64,000 nt of DNA from Leisingera aquaemixtae (GTDB lineage: Bacteria; Pseudomonadota; Alphaproteobacteria; Rhodobacterales; Rhodobacteraceae). Of this stretch, positions 27,051 through 37,169 are shown one piece after another. Numbering within the stretch: the first letter of the stretch is position 1; each line of letters starts with the position of its first letter. Position numbers and translations under genes: made by a program. The notes beneath the pieces are model-generated. The model did no database searches. It had not been told where the DNA came from and saw nothing but the letters and a program-made list of their open reading frames with translations. The DNA lies in the NCBI RefSeq assembly GCF_001458395.1, contig NZ_CYSR01000040.1:1-64000 (forward strand). The letters run 5' to 3'.

Positions 27051-27064
27051 CTGATCTGGATCAA
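27051..27064. promoter_or_regulatory. FNR/FnrL-type binding site
   Basis: The palindrome CTGAT-CTGG-ATCAA matches the FNR consensus TTGAT-N4-ATCAA at nine of ten positions. It lies 62 bases upstream of ompW and 75 bases upstream of the divergent acyl-CoA ligase gene, so it could serve either. In enterobacteria ompW is FNR-regulated, which favours ompW. Confidence 0.55.
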
Positions 27065-27138
27065 GGGCTGGATCGCTTTGCTATTGAAAATCCAGTGAAA
27101 AATTGCATGGCCGCCATGCGTTTCAGGAATACCTAAAT

Positions 27139-28668
27139 ATGCATGATGCTTGTAACATTCCTGGACTTCGCCCGGATGGCAGCTGGGACCTGCCGGAGCG
27201 GCTGAACATGGCGGCGCAATGCCTGGCGCAGCCGGCTGAAAAGACCGCGATTATCGACATGACCGGCGCGGCGCGGCGCGACATTACATTTGGCGCGCTG
27301 GGCGCCATGGTTGACGGGCTGGCCCGCTATCTGCTGACCCGCATCCAGCCCGGCGACCGTGTCGGAGTACTGCTCAGCCAGTCGCCCTGGTGTGCGGCCG
27401 CGCATCTGGCCATATGGAAGGCGGGCGGCATCTCGGTGCCGCTGTTCAAGCTGTTCAAACATGATGCGCTGGCATCGCGTGCCGGTGACGCGGGCGTGCG
27501 CTTCGTCTTCACCGATGCCGAGGGCGCCGGCCTTCTGGGAGATCTGGCCGAAGCGGTGATCGCGGACAGCGCCGGGCTGGAGGGCGCACCAGTCCCCTTC
27601 GCCGGTACCGCGCCGGAAACCCCGGCCGTTCTGATCTACACCTCCGGCACCACCGGCAGCCCCAAGGGCGCGCTGCACGGCCACCGGGTACTGACCGGCC
27701 ACCTGCCGGGGGTTGCCATCAGCCATGACCACCTGGGCCAGCCGGGCGATGTCCTTTGGACCCCTGCCGACTGGGCCTGGATCGGCGGGCTGTTCGACGT
27801 GCTGATGCCGGGCCTGGCGCTGGGCATTCCGGTGGTTGCCGCGCGGCTGGACAAGTTCACACCGGAGGCTTGCGCCGGTCTGATCGCCAAGGCCGGGGTG
27901 CGCAACATCTTCTTCCCGCCAACCGCATTGCGGATGCTCAAGGCAGCGGGGCAGGGGCTCGACGGCCTGCGCTCGGTTGCCAGCGGCGGAGAGCCCCTGG
28001 GCGCAGAGATGCTCGCCTGGGGCCGGCGCCGCCTGGGCGTGACGATCAACGAATTCTACGGCCAGACCGAATGCAACATGGTGGCCTCGTCCTGTGCGGC
28101 GGAATTCGAGCCGCGCCCGGGCTGCATCGGCAAGCCGGTGCCGGGGCACGAACTGGCGGTGATCGACGAGGCGGGCAACCCCACGCAAGACGAGGGCGAT
28201 GTCGCCATCCGCCGCGGCTCCGCCTCGATGCTGCTGGAATACTGGAACCGGCCCGAGGAGACCGCCGCCAAGTTCCGGGGGCCTTGGCTGGTGACTGGCG
28301 ACCGCGGCATCTGGGAAGGGGAATACCTGCGCTTTGTCGGCCGCGAGGATGACGTGATCACCTCCGGCGGCTACCGCATCGGCCCGGCGGAGATCGAGGA
28401 TTGCCTGCTGACCCATCCGGCGGTGGCGACCGTGGGCGTGGTCGGCAAGCCGGATCCGCTGCGGACGGAAATCGTCAAGGCTTATGTGGTGCTGAAGGCA
28501 GGGGGCGAAGCCTCCGAAAAGGAACTGCAGGACTACGTCAAGGACCGGCTCGCGCACTATTCCTATCCGCGCGAAGTGGCGTTCCTCGACGCGCTGCCGA
28601 TGACCGTGACCGGCAAGGTGATCCGCAAGGAGCTAAAGGCGCGGGCTGCGGGGGAGACCGCGCAATGA
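27139..28668 (+). CDS. AMP-dependent acyl-CoA synthetase of the leucine-degradation cluster
   Basis: A 509-residue ANL-superfamily acyl-CoA ligase that activates a carboxylic acid through an acyl-adenylate. The P-loop [11 protein letters not shown] is at 167-177, the aromatic substrate-side motif is [10 protein letters not shown], the hinge region is [20 protein letters not shown], and the catalytic lysine is in [14 protein letters not shown] near the C-terminus. Context suggests acetoacetate (the pathway end product) or a branched short-chain acid as substrate; sequence alone cannot decide. ATG 27139 has AGGA nine bases upstream; a TTG at 27103 is less likely. Confidence 0.88.
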   Translation: MHDACNIPGLRPDGSWDLPERLNMAAQCLAQPAEKTAIIDMTGAARRDITFGALGAMVDGLARYLLTRIQPGDRVGVLLSQSPWCAAAHLAIWKAGGISVPLFKLFKHDALASRAGDAGVRFVFTDAEGAGLLGDLAEAVIADSAGLEGAPVPFAGTAPETPAVLIYTSGTTGSPKGALHGHRVLTGHLPGVAISHDHLGQPGDVLWTPADWAWIGGLFDVLMPGLALGIPVVAARLDKFTPEACAGLIAKAGVRNIFFPPTALRMLKAAGQGLDGLRSVASGGEPLGAEMLAWGRRRLGVTINEFYGQTECNMVASSCAAEFEPRPGCIGKPVPGHELAVIDEAGNPTQDEGDVAIRRGSASMLLEYWNRPEETAAKFRGPWLVTGDRGIWEGEYLRFVGREDDVITSGGYRIGPAEIEDCLLTHPAVATVGVVGKPDPLRTEIVKAYVVLKAGGEASEKELQDYVKDRLAHYSYPREVAFLDALPMTVTGKVIRKELKARAAGETAQ

Positions 28669-28744
28669 CCCGCGGTGTTGCATACCCGGCGCACGCTGCG
28701 CCAACCGGGAACAAAGATCTCAACCCTATAACGGGAGAGTGGAC

Positions 28745-30349
28745 ATGAAACTCACATCCAAGGCGATGCCTTCCTCGGAAGGCTTCAAGCAGAACCGCGA
28801 GGCGCATCTGGCGGCCCTTGCGCAGATCAGCGAGGCGGCGGAGGCCGCGCGCATGGGCGGCGGCGAGAAATCCCGCGCCCGTCATGAAAGCCGCGGCAAG
28901 ATGCTGCCGCGCCGCCGGGTGGCGAACCTTCTGGATCCGGGCTCCCCGTTCCTGGAAATCGGTGCCACCGCGGCACACGCAATGTATGACGGCGCAGCAC
29001 CTGCGGCGGGCGTGATCGCGGGCATCGGCCGGGTGCACGGGCAGGAGGTCATGGTGGTCTGCAACGACGCCACCGTAAAGGGCGGCACCTACTACCCGAT
29101 GACGGTCAAGAAACACCTGCGCGCGCAGGAGATTGCCGAGGAGAACTGTCTCCCCTGCATCTATCTGGTCGATTCCGGCGGCGCCAACCTGCCCAACCAG
29201 GACGAGGTCTTCCCCGACCGCGACCACTTCGGGCGCATCTTTTACAACCAGGCGCGGATGTCGGCCAAGGGCATCCCGCAGATCGCGGTCGTCATGGGTT
29301 CCTGCACCGCGGGCGGCGCCTATGTGCCCGCGATGTCGGACGTCACCATCATCGTGAAGGAGCAGGGCACCATCTTCCTCGCGGGCCCGCCGCTGGTGAA
29401 GGCTGCCACGGGCGAGGTCGTCAGCGCCGAGGACCTGGGCGGCGGCGACGTGCACACGCGCCTCTCCGGTGTGGCCGATTACCTGGCCGAGGACGACGCC
29501 CACGCGCTGGCGCTGGCGCGGCGCGCGGTGCAATCGCTGAACATCACCAAGCCGCTGACGGTGAACTGGGCCAGCCCCGAGGAACCCGCCTATGACCCAG
29601 AGGAAATCCTTGGCGTGGTGCCCGGCGACCTGCGCACGCCTTACGACATCCGCGAGGTGATCGCGCGGCTGGTGGATGGCTCCCGCTTTGACGAGTTCAA
29701 GCCGCGCTTCGGGGAAACGCTCGTCACGGGCTTTGCCCACCTCAAGGGCTGCCCGATCGGCATCGTCGCCAACAACGGCGTTCTGTTCTCGGAAGCTGCC
29801 CAGAAGGGCGCGCATTTCATCGAGCTTTGCAGCCAGCGCAAGATCCCACTGGTCTTCCTGCAGAACATCACCGGCTTCATGGTGGGCCGCAAATACGAAA
29901 ACGAAGGCATCGCGCGCCACGGCGCCAAGATGGTGACGGCGGTGGCGACCACCAATGTACCGAAGGTGACGATGCTGGTCGGCGGCTCCTTCGGGGCGGG
30001 CAACTACGGCATGTCGGGCCGGGCTTACCAGCCGCGGTTCCTGTGGTCCTGGCCCAACTCCCGCATTTCTGTGATGGGCGGCGAGCAGGCGGCAGGCGTG
30101 CTGGCAACCGTCAAACGCGACGCTATCGAACGCCAGGGCGGCAGCTGGAGCGCTGAGGAAGAGGCCGAATTCAAACGCCCCACCATCGAGATGTTCGAGG
30201 AGCAGAGCCACCCGCTTTATGCCTCGGCACGCCTTTGGGACGACGGCATCATCGACCCGCGCAAGAGCCGCGACGTGCTGGCTCTGTCGCTCAGCGCGGC
30301 GCTGAACGCCCCGATTGAAGAGACCAAATTCGGCGTCTTCCGGATGTAA
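28745..30349 (+). CDS. mccB: Methylcrotonyl-CoA carboxylase, beta (carboxyltransferase) subunit
   Basis: A 534-residue carboxyltransferase subunit that moves CO2 from carboxybiotin to 3-methylcrotonyl-CoA. N- and C-terminal crotonase-like halves are recognisable: the N-half has [19 protein letters not shown] and [17 protein letters not shown]; the C-half has [35 protein letters not shown] and [16 protein letters not shown], typical of the MCC rather than the propionyl-CoA type. GGGAGAG precedes ATG 28745. The alpha subunit gene follows 90 bases later after a dispersed repeat. Confidence 0.95.
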   Translation: MKLTSKAMPSSEGFKQNREAHLAALAQISEAAEAARMGGGEKSRARHESRGKMLPRRRVANLLDPGSPFLEIGATAAHAMYDGAAPAAGVIAGIGRVHGQEVMVVCNDATVKGGTYYPMTVKKHLRAQEIAEENCLPCIYLVDSGGANLPNQDEVFPDRDHFGRIFYNQARMSAKGIPQIAVVMGSCTAGGAYVPAMSDVTIIVKEQGTIFLAGPPLVKAATGEVVSAEDLGGGDVHTRLSGVADYLAEDDAHALALARRAVQSLNITKPLTVNWASPEEPAYDPEEILGVVPGDLRTPYDIREVIARLVDGSRFDEFKPRFGETLVTGFAHLKGCPIGIVANNGVLFSEAAQKGAHFIELCSQRKIPLVFLQNITGFMVGRKYENEGIARHGAKMVTAVATTNVPKVTMLVGGSFGAGNYGMSGRAYQPRFLWSWPNSRISVMGGEQAAGVLATVKRDAIERQGGSWSAEEEAEFKRPTIEMFEEQSHPLYASARLWDDGIIDPRKSRDVLALSLSAALNAPIEETKFGVFRM

Positions 30350-30357
30350 GCGCCGGG

Positions 30358-30412
30358 CGCTTCTTCTGGCCAGAAATATCCCCGGGGGTCCGGGGGCAGG
30401 AAGCCCCCGGTC
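30358..30412 (+). repeat. Dispersed intergenic element, copy 3
   Basis: CTTCTTCTGGC, three bases, AAATATCC, then CCGGGGG and a CCGGGGGC/GCCCCCGG hairpin. It sits inside the operon between the two carboxylase subunit genes, eight bases after the mccB stop. Confidence 0.6.
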
Positions 30413-30439
30413 CAGAGATCCAGACAAAGGACCAACCCC

Positions 30440-32377
30440 ATGTTTGACAAGATCCTGATTGCCAACCGCGGCGAAATCGCCTGCCGCGTGATGGAAACCG
30501 CCCGCGCCATGGGCGTGCGCACGGTGGCGGTCTATTCCGACGCCGATGCGGCCGCAAAACATGTGCAACTGGCGGATGAGGCAGTGCACATCGGCGGGCC
30601 GGCCCCGGCGGACAGCTACCTGAAGGGCGACGAGATCATCCGGGTGGCCCGGGAAACCGGCGCCCAGGCGATCCACCCGGGCTATGGCTTCCTGTCGGAA
30701 AACCCGAAATTCGTCGAGGCGGTGGAGGCCGCAGGCCTCGTGTTCATCGGGCCGTCGGCGGATGCAATCCGCAAGATGGGCCTCAAGGACGCCGCCAAGG
30801 CGCTGATGGAGGAGGCCGGCGTGCCGGTGGTGCCGGGCTATCACGGCAGCAGCCAGGACCCGGAGTTCCTGGCAGGCGAGGCCGAGAAGATCGGCTATCC
30901 CGTGCTGATCAAGGCGGTGGCCGGCGGCGGCGGCAAGGGGATGCGGCTGGTTGAGAAGCCGGAAGAGTTTGCCGACGCTCTGAAAAGCGCGCAGGGCGAG
31001 GCGACCACGGCCTTTGGCAACGCCGACGTCCTGATCGAGAAATACATTCAGCAGCCCCGCCATATCGAGGTTCAGGTTTTTGGCGACGGCGAAAAGGCGG
31101 TGCATCTGTTTGAGCGCGACTGCTCGCTGCAGCGCCGCCATCAGAAGGTGATCGAGGAAGCCCCGGCGCCCGGCATGACCGAGGAGATGCGCGAGGCGAT
31201 GGGCGAGGCCGGCGTGCGCGCAGCCGAAGCCATTGGCTATAAGGGCGCGGGCACGGTGGAATTCATCGTCGACGGCTCCGGCGGGCTGCGCCCCGATGGC
31301 TTCTGGTTCATGGAAATGAACACCCGCCTGCAGGTGGAGCATCCGGTGACCGAGCTGATCACCGGCATCGATCTGGTGGAATGGCAGCTGCGCGTGGCGT
31401 CGGGGGAGAGCCTGCCCGCCAAGCAGGAAGACCTCACCATCACCGGCCATGCGTTTGAGGCAAGGCTTTATGCGGAGGATGTGCCGAAGGGCTTCCTGCC
31501 CGCAACCGGCACCCTGACCCATCTGTCCTTCCCGGCAGAGGCCCGCGCCGACAGCGGGGTGCGGGCAGGGGACACTATCAGCCCCTGGTACGACCCGATG
31601 ATCTCCAAGGTGATCGTGCATGGCTCTACCCGCAAAGTGGCGCTGTCGCGGCTGGCGCGCGCGCTGGAGGACACCGAGGTCGGCGGCACCGTCACCAACC
31701 TGGCGTTCCTTGGCGCGCTGGCCGCGCATGAGGGGTTTGCCAATGGCGAGGTGGACACCGGCCTTATCGCCCGCGATCTGGACGCTCTGGTGGCCGCGCC
31801 GCAGGTCGAGCTGCGCCACAAGGCGGCGGCGGGCATGGTGGCGCTGGACCTAGTGGAGGCCGCAGCGCACACCGGCTTCAGCCTGTGGACGCCGCTGCAC
31901 CGCGCTGTGACCCTGACCCATGCGGGCGAGGAGTTCACCGCCGATGTGCAGGTGGACGGGCCCGATCGGCAGCTGTGGACCATTGACGGCGATACCGTCC
32001 TGGCCGAGCGCAGCCAGGGCCAGTGGCGCATCGGCGAGCGCCGGATGCCAACAGTCTCGCAGTCCGGGTCCCTGATCACCGTGCATGATGCCTACGGGCT
32101 GGAATTCACCGTGGTGGACCCGCTCGACCGCGCTGCTGCCGCGGGCGGCGACATGAACGTGGTTGAGGCGCCGATGCCGGGCCTGGTCAAGGCGGTGTTT
32201 GCCGAAGCGGGCCAGGCGGTGAAAGAGGGCGACCGGCTTGCCGTTCTGGAAGCCATGAAGATGGAGCACTCGCTGCTGGCGGCGCGCGATGGCGTTGTCG
32301 CGGAGGTGCTGGCCTCGGCCGGCGACCAGGTCGAGGCGGGGGCCGCGCTGGTGCGGCTGGAAGAAGACGACAGCTGA
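30440..32377 (+). CDS. mccA: Methylcrotonyl-CoA carboxylase, alpha subunit (biotin carboxylase and biotin carrier)
   Basis: A 645-residue subunit that carboxylates biotin with ATP and bicarbonate. The biotin carboxylase domain spans about 1-445 with KILIANRGEIACRV, the ATP-grasp glycine loop GGGGKGMR, QRRHQKVIEEAPAP and MEMNTRLQVEHPVTE. A linker domain follows, then the biotinyl carrier domain, whose biotin acceptor is Lys607 in LEAMKMEH. Composition and order match MCC alpha. It needs the biotin ligase encoded by the birA-type gene further down this window. The HMG-CoA lyase gene follows. Confidence 0.95.
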   Translation: MFDKILIANRGEIACRVMETARAMGVRTVAVYSDADAAAKHVQLADEAVHIGGPAPADSYLKGDEIIRVARETGAQAIHPGYGFLSENPKFVEAVEAAGLVFIGPSADAIRKMGLKDAAKALMEEAGVPVVPGYHGSSQDPEFLAGEAEKIGYPVLIKAVAGGGGKGMRLVEKPEEFADALKSAQGEATTAFGNADVLIEKYIQQPRHIEVQVFGDGEKAVHLFERDCSLQRRHQKVIEEAPAPGMTEEMREAMGEAGVRAAEAIGYKGAGTVEFIVDGSGGLRPDGFWFMEMNTRLQVEHPVTELITGIDLVEWQLRVASGESLPAKQEDLTITGHAFEARLYAEDVPKGFLPATGTLTHLSFPAEARADSGVRAGDTISPWYDPMISKVIVHGSTRKVALSRLARALEDTEVGGTVTNLAFLGALAAHEGFANGEVDTGLIARDLDALVAAPQVELRHKAAAGMVALDLVEAAAHTGFSLWTPLHRAVTLTHAGEEFTADVQVDGPDRQLWTIDGDTVLAERSQGQWRIGERRMPTVSQSGSLITVHDAYGLEFTVVDPLDRAAAAGGDMNVVEAPMPGLVKAVFAEAGQAVKEGDRLAVLEAMKMEHSLLAARDGVVAEVLASAGDQVEAGAALVRLEEDDS

Positions 32378-32385
32378 CCCGGGTC

Positions 32386-32440
32386 CGGGGCGGCGCGTCT
32401 GCCGCCCCCGCAGGGATTTGAGTATTTTGGGAAAGATGAA
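32386..32440 (-). repeat. Dispersed intergenic element, copy 4
   Basis: On the minus strand it reads CTTCATCTTTC, three bases, AAATACTC, with GC-rich hairpin sequence beyond. It lies between mccA and the HMG-CoA lyase gene. A decoy in-frame ATG (32436) falls inside the element. Confidence 0.55.
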
Positions 32441-32456
32441 GCCGAAGGGGCGTTTC

Positions 32457-33314
32457 ATGAGCGAGTTTGCCGAGATCTTCGAGGTCGGTCCGCGCGACGG
32501 GCTGCAGAATGAGAAACGCGAAATTCCGGTGGCCGAGAAAGTGGCGCTGACCGATTGCCTGAGCCGCGCCGGGTTCAAGCGGATCGAGGTGGCGAGTTTC
32601 GTGTCGCCCAAATGGGTGCCGCAGATGGCGGGCAGCGCAGAGGTGCTGGCCGGCATCACCCGCGCCCCCGGCGTCCGCTACGCGGCGCTGACGCCCAACA
32701 TGCGCGGGTTTGAGGATGCTGTGGCGGCAAAGGCGGATGAGATCGCTGTTTTTGCATCCGCCTCCGAAGGGTTCTCCAAGGCCAATATCAACGCCACCAT
32801 CGAGGAAAGCATCACCCGCTTTCTGCCCATTCTGGACGCGGCAAAGGACATGGGGCTGCCGGTCCGCGGTTATGTGTCCTGCGTGACCGACTGCCCGTTT
32901 GACGGGCCGACCCCGCCGCAGAAGGTGGCAGAGGTGGCGCGCCGGCTGTTCGAGCTGGGCTGCTATGAGATTTCGCTGGGCGATACCATCGGGCAGGGCA
33001 CGCCGGAAACGATCTCGGCAATGCTGCGGGCCGTGGTCCAGCAGGTTCCGGTCGGGCGCCTTGCCGGCCATTATCATGACACCGCGGGCAGGGCGCTGGA
33101 CAATATCGAGGCCTCGCTGGATCTTGGCGTGCGGGTGTTCGATGCCGCCGTGGGCGGCCTTGGCGGCTGCCCCTACGCGCCGGGGGCCGCGGGCAATGTG
33201 GCCACCGAAGCGGTGCACAAGCGCCTGACGGAGCTGGGCTATCACACCGGCCTGGACGCGGATGTGCTGGACGAGGCCGCCGCGATGGCCCGCGCCATGC
33301 GTGGCTTGCAGTAA
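32457..33314 (+). CDS. Hydroxymethylglutaryl-CoA lyase
   Basis: A 285-residue TIM-barrel lyase that splits HMG-CoA into acetyl-CoA and acetoacetate, the last step of leucine degradation. Active-site landmarks are GPRDGLQNE (Arg13, Asp14), the metal ligands His205 and His207 in GHYHDT, and the signature Cys238 in GGLGGCPYAPGAAGN. ATG 32457 with AAGGGG six bases upstream is chosen over ATG 32436, which lies inside a repeat element. The hydratase gene follows 20 bases later. Confidence 0.95.
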   Translation: MSEFAEIFEVGPRDGLQNEKREIPVAEKVALTDCLSRAGFKRIEVASFVSPKWVPQMAGSAEVLAGITRAPGVRYAALTPNMRGFEDAVAAKADEIAVFASASEGFSKANINATIEESITRFLPILDAAKDMGLPVRGYVSCVTDCPFDGPTPPQKVAEVARRLFELGCYEISLGDTIGQGTPETISAMLRAVVQQVPVGRLAGHYHDTAGRALDNIEASLDLGVRVFDAAVGGLGGCPYAPGAAGNVATEAVHKRLTELGYHTGLDADVLDEAAAMARAMRGLQ

Positions 33315-33334
33315 GAACTCAGCGGAGACACAAG

Positions 33335-34117
33335 ATGTTTGAAACGATCACCCTGGAAACCGACGCCCGCGGCGTCTGCACTCTGACGCTGAACCGCCCG
33401 GACAAGCACAACGCCATGTCCGGCCAGATGCTGCAGGAGCTGACCCTGGCGGCAAAGCGGCTGGCCGCGGATGACTCTGTGCGCGTGGTGGTGCTGACCG
33501 GCGCGGGCAAGAGCTTTTGCGCGGGCGGCGACCTGGGCTGGATGCGCCAGCAGATGGATGCGGACGCCGAAACCCGCGGCCGCGAGGCGCGGGTGCTGGC
33601 AGAGATGCTGATGGCGCTCAACACCCTGCCCAAGCCGGTGATCGGCGCGCTGCAGGGCAATGCCTTCGGCGGCGGCGTCGGCATGGCTTCGGTCTGCGAT
33701 GTGGCCATCGGCGCGGATCATCTGAAGATGGGCCTCACTGAGACCAAGCTGGGGCTGATTCCCGCCACAATCGGCCCGTATGTGATTGCCCGCATGGGCG
33801 AGGCCAAAGCGCGCCGCGTGTTCATGTCGGCGCGGCTGTTCGGCGCGGACGAGGCCGTGGAGCTGGGCCTGCTGGCCAAGGCGGTTCCGGCGGACCAACT
33901 GGACGAGGCGGTCGAGGCGGAGGTTTCCCCCTATCTCAACTGCGCGCCGGGGGCTGTGGCCGCCGCCAAGAAGCTCGCCCGCGACCTGGGGCCGCGGCTG
34001 GACGATGCGGTGATCGACCATACAATCAAGGCGCTTGTGGAGCGCTGGGAGGGGGAGGAGGCCCGCGAGGGCATCACCGCCTTCTTCGAGAAGCGCAAAC
34101 CCGTCTGGCAAGCCTGA
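33335..34117 (+). CDS. Enoyl-CoA hydratase family, probable methylglutaconyl-CoA hydratase
   Basis: A 260-residue crotonase-fold enzyme. The oxyanion-hole segments are KSFCAGGDLGWM and GNAFGGGVGMASVCD. Placement after mccB-mccA-HMG-CoA lyase indicates 3-methylglutaconyl-CoA hydratase, which links the carboxylase product to HMG-CoA. The residues around TKLGLIPATIGPYVIARMG fit that subgroup. It is the last gene of the cluster and is followed by a strong terminator. The general family is certain; the exact substrate is inferred from context. Confidence 0.92.
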   Translation: MFETITLETDARGVCTLTLNRPDKHNAMSGQMLQELTLAAKRLAADDSVRVVVLTGAGKSFCAGGDLGWMRQQMDADAETRGREARVLAEMLMALNTLPKPVIGALQGNAFGGGVGMASVCDVAIGADHLKMGLTETKLGLIPATIGPYVIARMGEAKARRVFMSARLFGADEAVELGLLAKAVPADQLDEAVEAEVSPYLNCAPGAVAAAKKLARDLGPRLDDAVIDHTIKALVERWEGEEAREGITAFFEKRKPVWQA

Positions 34118-34148
34118 AAAACCGGCATTGCCGATACATTTTTGGAGG

Positions 34149-34181
34149 GCGGCCGCAGCTTTCGTTGCGGCCGCTTTTCTT
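34149..34181 (+). terminator. Terminator of the leucine-degradation operon
   Basis: A perfect 9-bp stem (GCGGCCGCA with TGCGGCCGC) with an eight-base loop is followed by TTTTCTT. Confidence 0.8.
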
Positions 34182-34261
34182 ATGGAATCACTAAGAAATC
34201 ACATCAGCGTTGCGGCTGTGCTTTTTCCTGTCACAAACCCCGTTGTTTAACCTTGCCTTAG

Positions 34262-34290
34262 TTGACGCTGTAGGGGCGGAGGGGTAGACA
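34262..34290 (+). promoter_or_regulatory. Predicted sigma-70-type promoter of the nuo operon
   Basis: TTGACG (34262-34267) and TAGACA (34285-34290) are separated by exactly 17 bases. The predicted start leaves a leader of roughly 55 bases before nuoA. No FNR-like palindrome was seen in this gap. Confidence 0.5.
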
Positions 34291-34351
34291 CACTCCAAAT
34301 CAACACGCCAATTGACGTCGCGCGGGAAACCGCCGGGGAAAGGAGCTGCTC

Positions 34352-34717
34352 TTGGAAGAGATGTTGAGGGAATACCTGCCGATCCTGGTCTTCCTGGCCG
34401 TCGCGGCAGGCCTGGGGATTGTCCTCATCCTGGCAGCCGTTGTGCTGGCGGTCCGCAACCCGGACCCGGAGAAGGTCAGCGCCTACGAATGCGGTTTCAA
34501 CGCTTTCGACGATGCCCGTATGAAATTCGATGTCCGGTTCTATCTGGTGTCGATTCTCTTCATTATTTTCGACTTGGAAATCGCTTTCCTGTTTCCCTGG
34601 GCCGTCGGTTTCAAGGACATCAGCGACACCGGCTTCTGGTCGATGATGGTGTTCCTGGGCGTGCTGACCATCGGATTCGCCTATGAGTGGAAGAAAGGGG
34701 CCCTGGAATGGCAGTGA
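34352..34717 (+). CDS. nuoA: NADH-quinone oxidoreductase subunit A
   Basis: A 121-residue membrane-arm subunit of complex I at the quinone-binding junction. Three hydrophobic helices (about 8-32, 65-87 and 92-112) and the conserved [21 protein letters not shown] loop are present. The TTG at 34352 is chosen as start because AGGAG lies six bases upstream, while the nearest ATG (34361) would have spacing of about 15; the resulting [14 protein letters not shown] also matches the family N-terminus. It overlaps nuoB by ten bases. Confidence 0.93.
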   Translation: MEEMLREYLPILVFLAVAAGLGIVLILAAVVLAVRNPDPEKVSAYECGFNAFDDARMKFDVRFYLVSILFIIFDLEIAFLFPWAVGFKDISDTGFWSMMVFLGVLTIGFAYEWKKGALEWQ

Positions 34718-35241
34718 TGACCGGAGCCAACACCGCTGGTGTGGACAAGGAAGTTGTCACCCGGGCCCTGAATGCAGAGCTTCAGGACAAGGGTTTCCTG
34801 CTCACCTCGGCCGAGGACATCATCAACTGGGCGCGTACTGGCTCCCTGCACTGGATGACCTTTGGCTTGGCCTGCTGCGCGGTTGAGATGATGCACACCT
34901 CGATGCCGCGCTATGACGCCGAACGCTTCGGCATCGCACCGCGCGCCTCGCCGCGCCAGTCGGATGTGATGATCGTCGCAGGCACCCTGACCAATAAGAT
35001 GGCGCCGGCCCTGCGCAAGGTCTACGACCAGATGCCCGAGCCGCGCTACGTGATCTCGATGGGCTCCTGCGCCAACGGCGGCGGCTACTACCACTACAGC
35101 TATTCCGTAGTGCGCGGCTGCGACCGGGTTGTGCCGGTTGACGTCTATGTGCCCGGCTGCCCGCCGACGGCTGAGGCGCTGCTGTACGGGCTGATGCAGT
35201 TGCAGCGCAAGATCCGCCGCACCGGCACCCTGGTGCGCTGA
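34708..35241 (+). CDS. nuoB: NADH-quinone oxidoreductase subunit B
   Basis: A 177-residue peripheral-arm subunit binding the terminal [4Fe-4S] cluster N2 that reduces quinone. Cluster cysteines are Cys56-Cys57 (LACCAVEMM), Cys121 (GSCANGGG) and Cys151 ([10 protein letters not shown]). ATG 34708 overlaps nuoA; an alternative ATG three codons later (34717) cannot be excluded, but AGGGG is better spaced for the first. nuoC follows 17 bases later. Confidence 0.96.
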   Translation: MAVMTGANTAGVDKEVVTRALNAELQDKGFLLTSAEDIINWARTGSLHWMTFGLACCAVEMMHTSMPRYDAERFGIAPRASPRQSDVMIVAGTLTNKMAPALRKVYDQMPEPRYVISMGSCANGGGYYHYSYSVVRGCDRVVPVDVYVPGCPPTAEALLYGLMQLQRKIRRTGTLVR

Positions 35242-35258
35242 GGAAGGGCGGAGAAAAC

Positions 35259-35864
35259 ATGACTGAAGCACTGAAAGAGCTTGGCGCCCAGATCGAAGCC
35301 AAACGCCCCGATTGCGTGGTGGCCTGGAGCGTGTCCTTTGACGAGCTGACCATTGACGTGACGCCCTCGAACATCGCCGGTCTGGTGGAGTTCCTGAAAT
35401 CGGACCCGAATTGCAAGTTTTCAACCCTGGTGGACATCACCGCGGTGGATTACCCGGAACGCGCCAAGCGGTTCGACGTGGTTTATCACTTCCTGTCGAT
35501 GTACCGGAACCAGCGCATCCGCCTGCGCGCCGCCGTGCGCGAGGATGAGATGGTGCCCTCCATCGTGAAGGTGCACCCCTCGGCCAACTGGTTCGAGCGG
35601 GAAGTCTACGACATGTTCGGCATCCTGTTCTCGGGCCACCCGGACCTGCGCCGAATCCTGACCGACTACGGCTTCCGCGGCTTCCCGCTGCGCAAGGACT
35701 TCCCGACCACCGGCTATACCGAGGTGCGGTATGACGAGGCGCAGAAGCGCGTGGTCTATGAGCCGGTGAAGCTGGTGCAGGAATACCGCCAGTTCGATTT
35801 CATGTCCCCGTGGGAAGGTGCCGAATACATCCTGCCTGGCGACGAGAAGGAGGGGGCGCAATGA
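35259..35864 (+). CDS. nuoC: NADH-quinone oxidoreductase subunit C
   Basis: A 201-residue peripheral-arm subunit (30-kDa type), not fused to NuoD as it is in E. coli. The signature [15 protein letters not shown] and the [20 protein letters not shown] motif are present, as is the [17 protein letters not shown]-terminal segment. The stop overlaps the nuoD start (ATGA). Confidence 0.96.
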   Translation: MTEALKELGAQIEAKRPDCVVAWSVSFDELTIDVTPSNIAGLVEFLKSDPNCKFSTLVDITAVDYPERAKRFDVVYHFLSMYRNQRIRLRAAVREDEMVPSIVKVHPSANWFEREVYDMFGILFSGHPDLRRILTDYGFRGFPLRKDFPTTGYTEVRYDEAQKRVVYEPVKLVQEYRQFDFMSPWEGAEYILPGDEKEGAQ

Positions 35865-37087
35865 TGGACGGCTCCAAATTTGACGACGGCAGCGTCGACG
35901 CGCTGAGCGGCGAGCAGAAGATCCGCAACTTCAACATCAACTTCGGCCCGCAGCACCCTGCGGCGCATGGGGTTTTGCGTCTGGTGCTCGAACTCGACGG
36001 CGAGATCGTCGAGCGTTGCGACCCGCATATCGGCCTGTTGCACCGCGGCACCGAAAAGCTGATGGAAAGCCGCACCTACCTGCAGAACCTGCCGTATTTC
36101 GACCGCCTCGACTATGTGGCGCCGATGAACCAGGAGCACGCCTGGTGTCTCGCCATCGAGAAGCTGACCGGCACCGAGGTGCCGCGCCGCGGCCAGCTGA
36201 TCCGGGTGCTCTACTCGGAAATCGGCCGGGTGCTGAACCATCTGCTGAACGTCACCACGCAGGCGATGGACGTCGGCGCGCTGACCCCGCCGCTGTGGGG
36301 CTTTGAAGAGCGCGAAAAGCTGATGATCTTCTACGAGCGGGCCTGCGGCGCGCGCCTTCACGCGGCCTACTTCCGCCCCGGCGGCGTGCATCAGGACCTG
36401 CCGGACGACCTGCTGGATGATATCGACCTCTGGGCGATGGAATTCCCTAAGGTGCTGGATGATATCGACGGCCTTCTGACAGAAAACCGCATCTTCAAGC
36501 AGCGCAACTGCGATATCGGTGTGGTGACCGAGAAGGAGATCCAGGAATACGGCTTCTCCGGCGTCATGGTGCGCGGCTCTGGCCTCGCCTGGGACCTTCG
36601 CCGCGCGCAGCCTTATGAATGCTATGACGAGTTCGAGTTTCAGGTGCCGATCGGCAAGAACGGCGACTGCTACGACCGCTACCTCTGCCGGATGGAAGAG
36701 ATGCGCCAGTCGACCTCGATCATCCGCCAGGCGATTGCCAAGCTGCGCGACGCCACCGGCGACGTGGTGGCCCGCGGCAAGCTGTCCCCGCCCAAGCGCG
36801 GCGACATGAAAACCTCGATGGAAAGCCTGATCCACCATTTCAAGCTTTACACCGAAGGCTTCCACGTCCCGGCAGGCGAGGTCTACGCCGCCGTCGAGGC
36901 GCCCAAGGGCGAGTTCGGCGTCTATCTGGTGGCGGACGGCTCCAACAAACCCTACCGCTCCAAGATCCGCGCGCCGGGCTTCCTGCACCTGCAGGCGATG
37001 GACCACATTGCCAAGGGCCACCAGCTGGCCGACGTCGCCGCCATCATCGGCACCATGGACGTCGTGTTCGGGGAGATCGACCGGTGA
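35861..37087 (+). CDS. nuoD: NADH-quinone oxidoreductase subunit D
   Basis: A 408-residue 49-kDa-type subunit forming the quinone site with NuoB. Hallmarks are [29 protein letters not shown], the Tyr-containing [12 protein letters not shown] segment and the C-terminal [12 protein letters not shown] 35861 overlaps the nuoC stop by four bases. A dispersed repeat (copy 5) lies between it and nuoE. Confidence 0.97.
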   Translation: MMDGSKFDDGSVDALSGEQKIRNFNINFGPQHPAAHGVLRLVLELDGEIVERCDPHIGLLHRGTEKLMESRTYLQNLPYFDRLDYVAPMNQEHAWCLAIEKLTGTEVPRRGQLIRVLYSEIGRVLNHLLNVTTQAMDVGALTPPLWGFEEREKLMIFYERACGARLHAAYFRPGGVHQDLPDDLLDDIDLWAMEFPKVLDDIDGLLTENRIFKQRNCDIGVVTEKEIQEYGFSGVMVRGSGLAWDLRRAQPYECYDEFEFQVPIGKNGDCYDRYLCRMEEMRQSTSIIRQAIAKLRDATGDVVARGKLSPPKRGDMKTSMESLIHHFKLYTEGFHVPAGEVYAAVEAPKGEFGVYLVADGSNKPYRSKIRAPGFLHLQAMDHIAKGHQLADVAAIIGTMDVVFGEIDR

Positions 37088-37099
37088 GCCAGCCTGCCG

Positions 37100-37146
37100 C
37101 TTTTCATCTTTCTAAAAATACTCCCGCCGGAGGCATCCGCGCGGGC
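37100..37146 (+). repeat. Dispersed intergenic element, copy 5
   Basis: TTTCATCTTTC, three bases, AAATACTC, then a CCCGCCGGAGG / CCGCGCGGG stretch. It lies between nuoD and nuoE and matches the core of the other copies with one change at the first base. Confidence 0.5.
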
Positions 37147-37169
37147 AACTCCCTCGAAAAGGTGATCTG

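Noticed and set aside
28538-31819. Long open frame (1093 codons) on the minus strand across mccB and mccA
   Set aside because: Antisense shadow of the carboxylase genes, with low-complexity His/Arg/Gly-rich translation and no recognisable motif.
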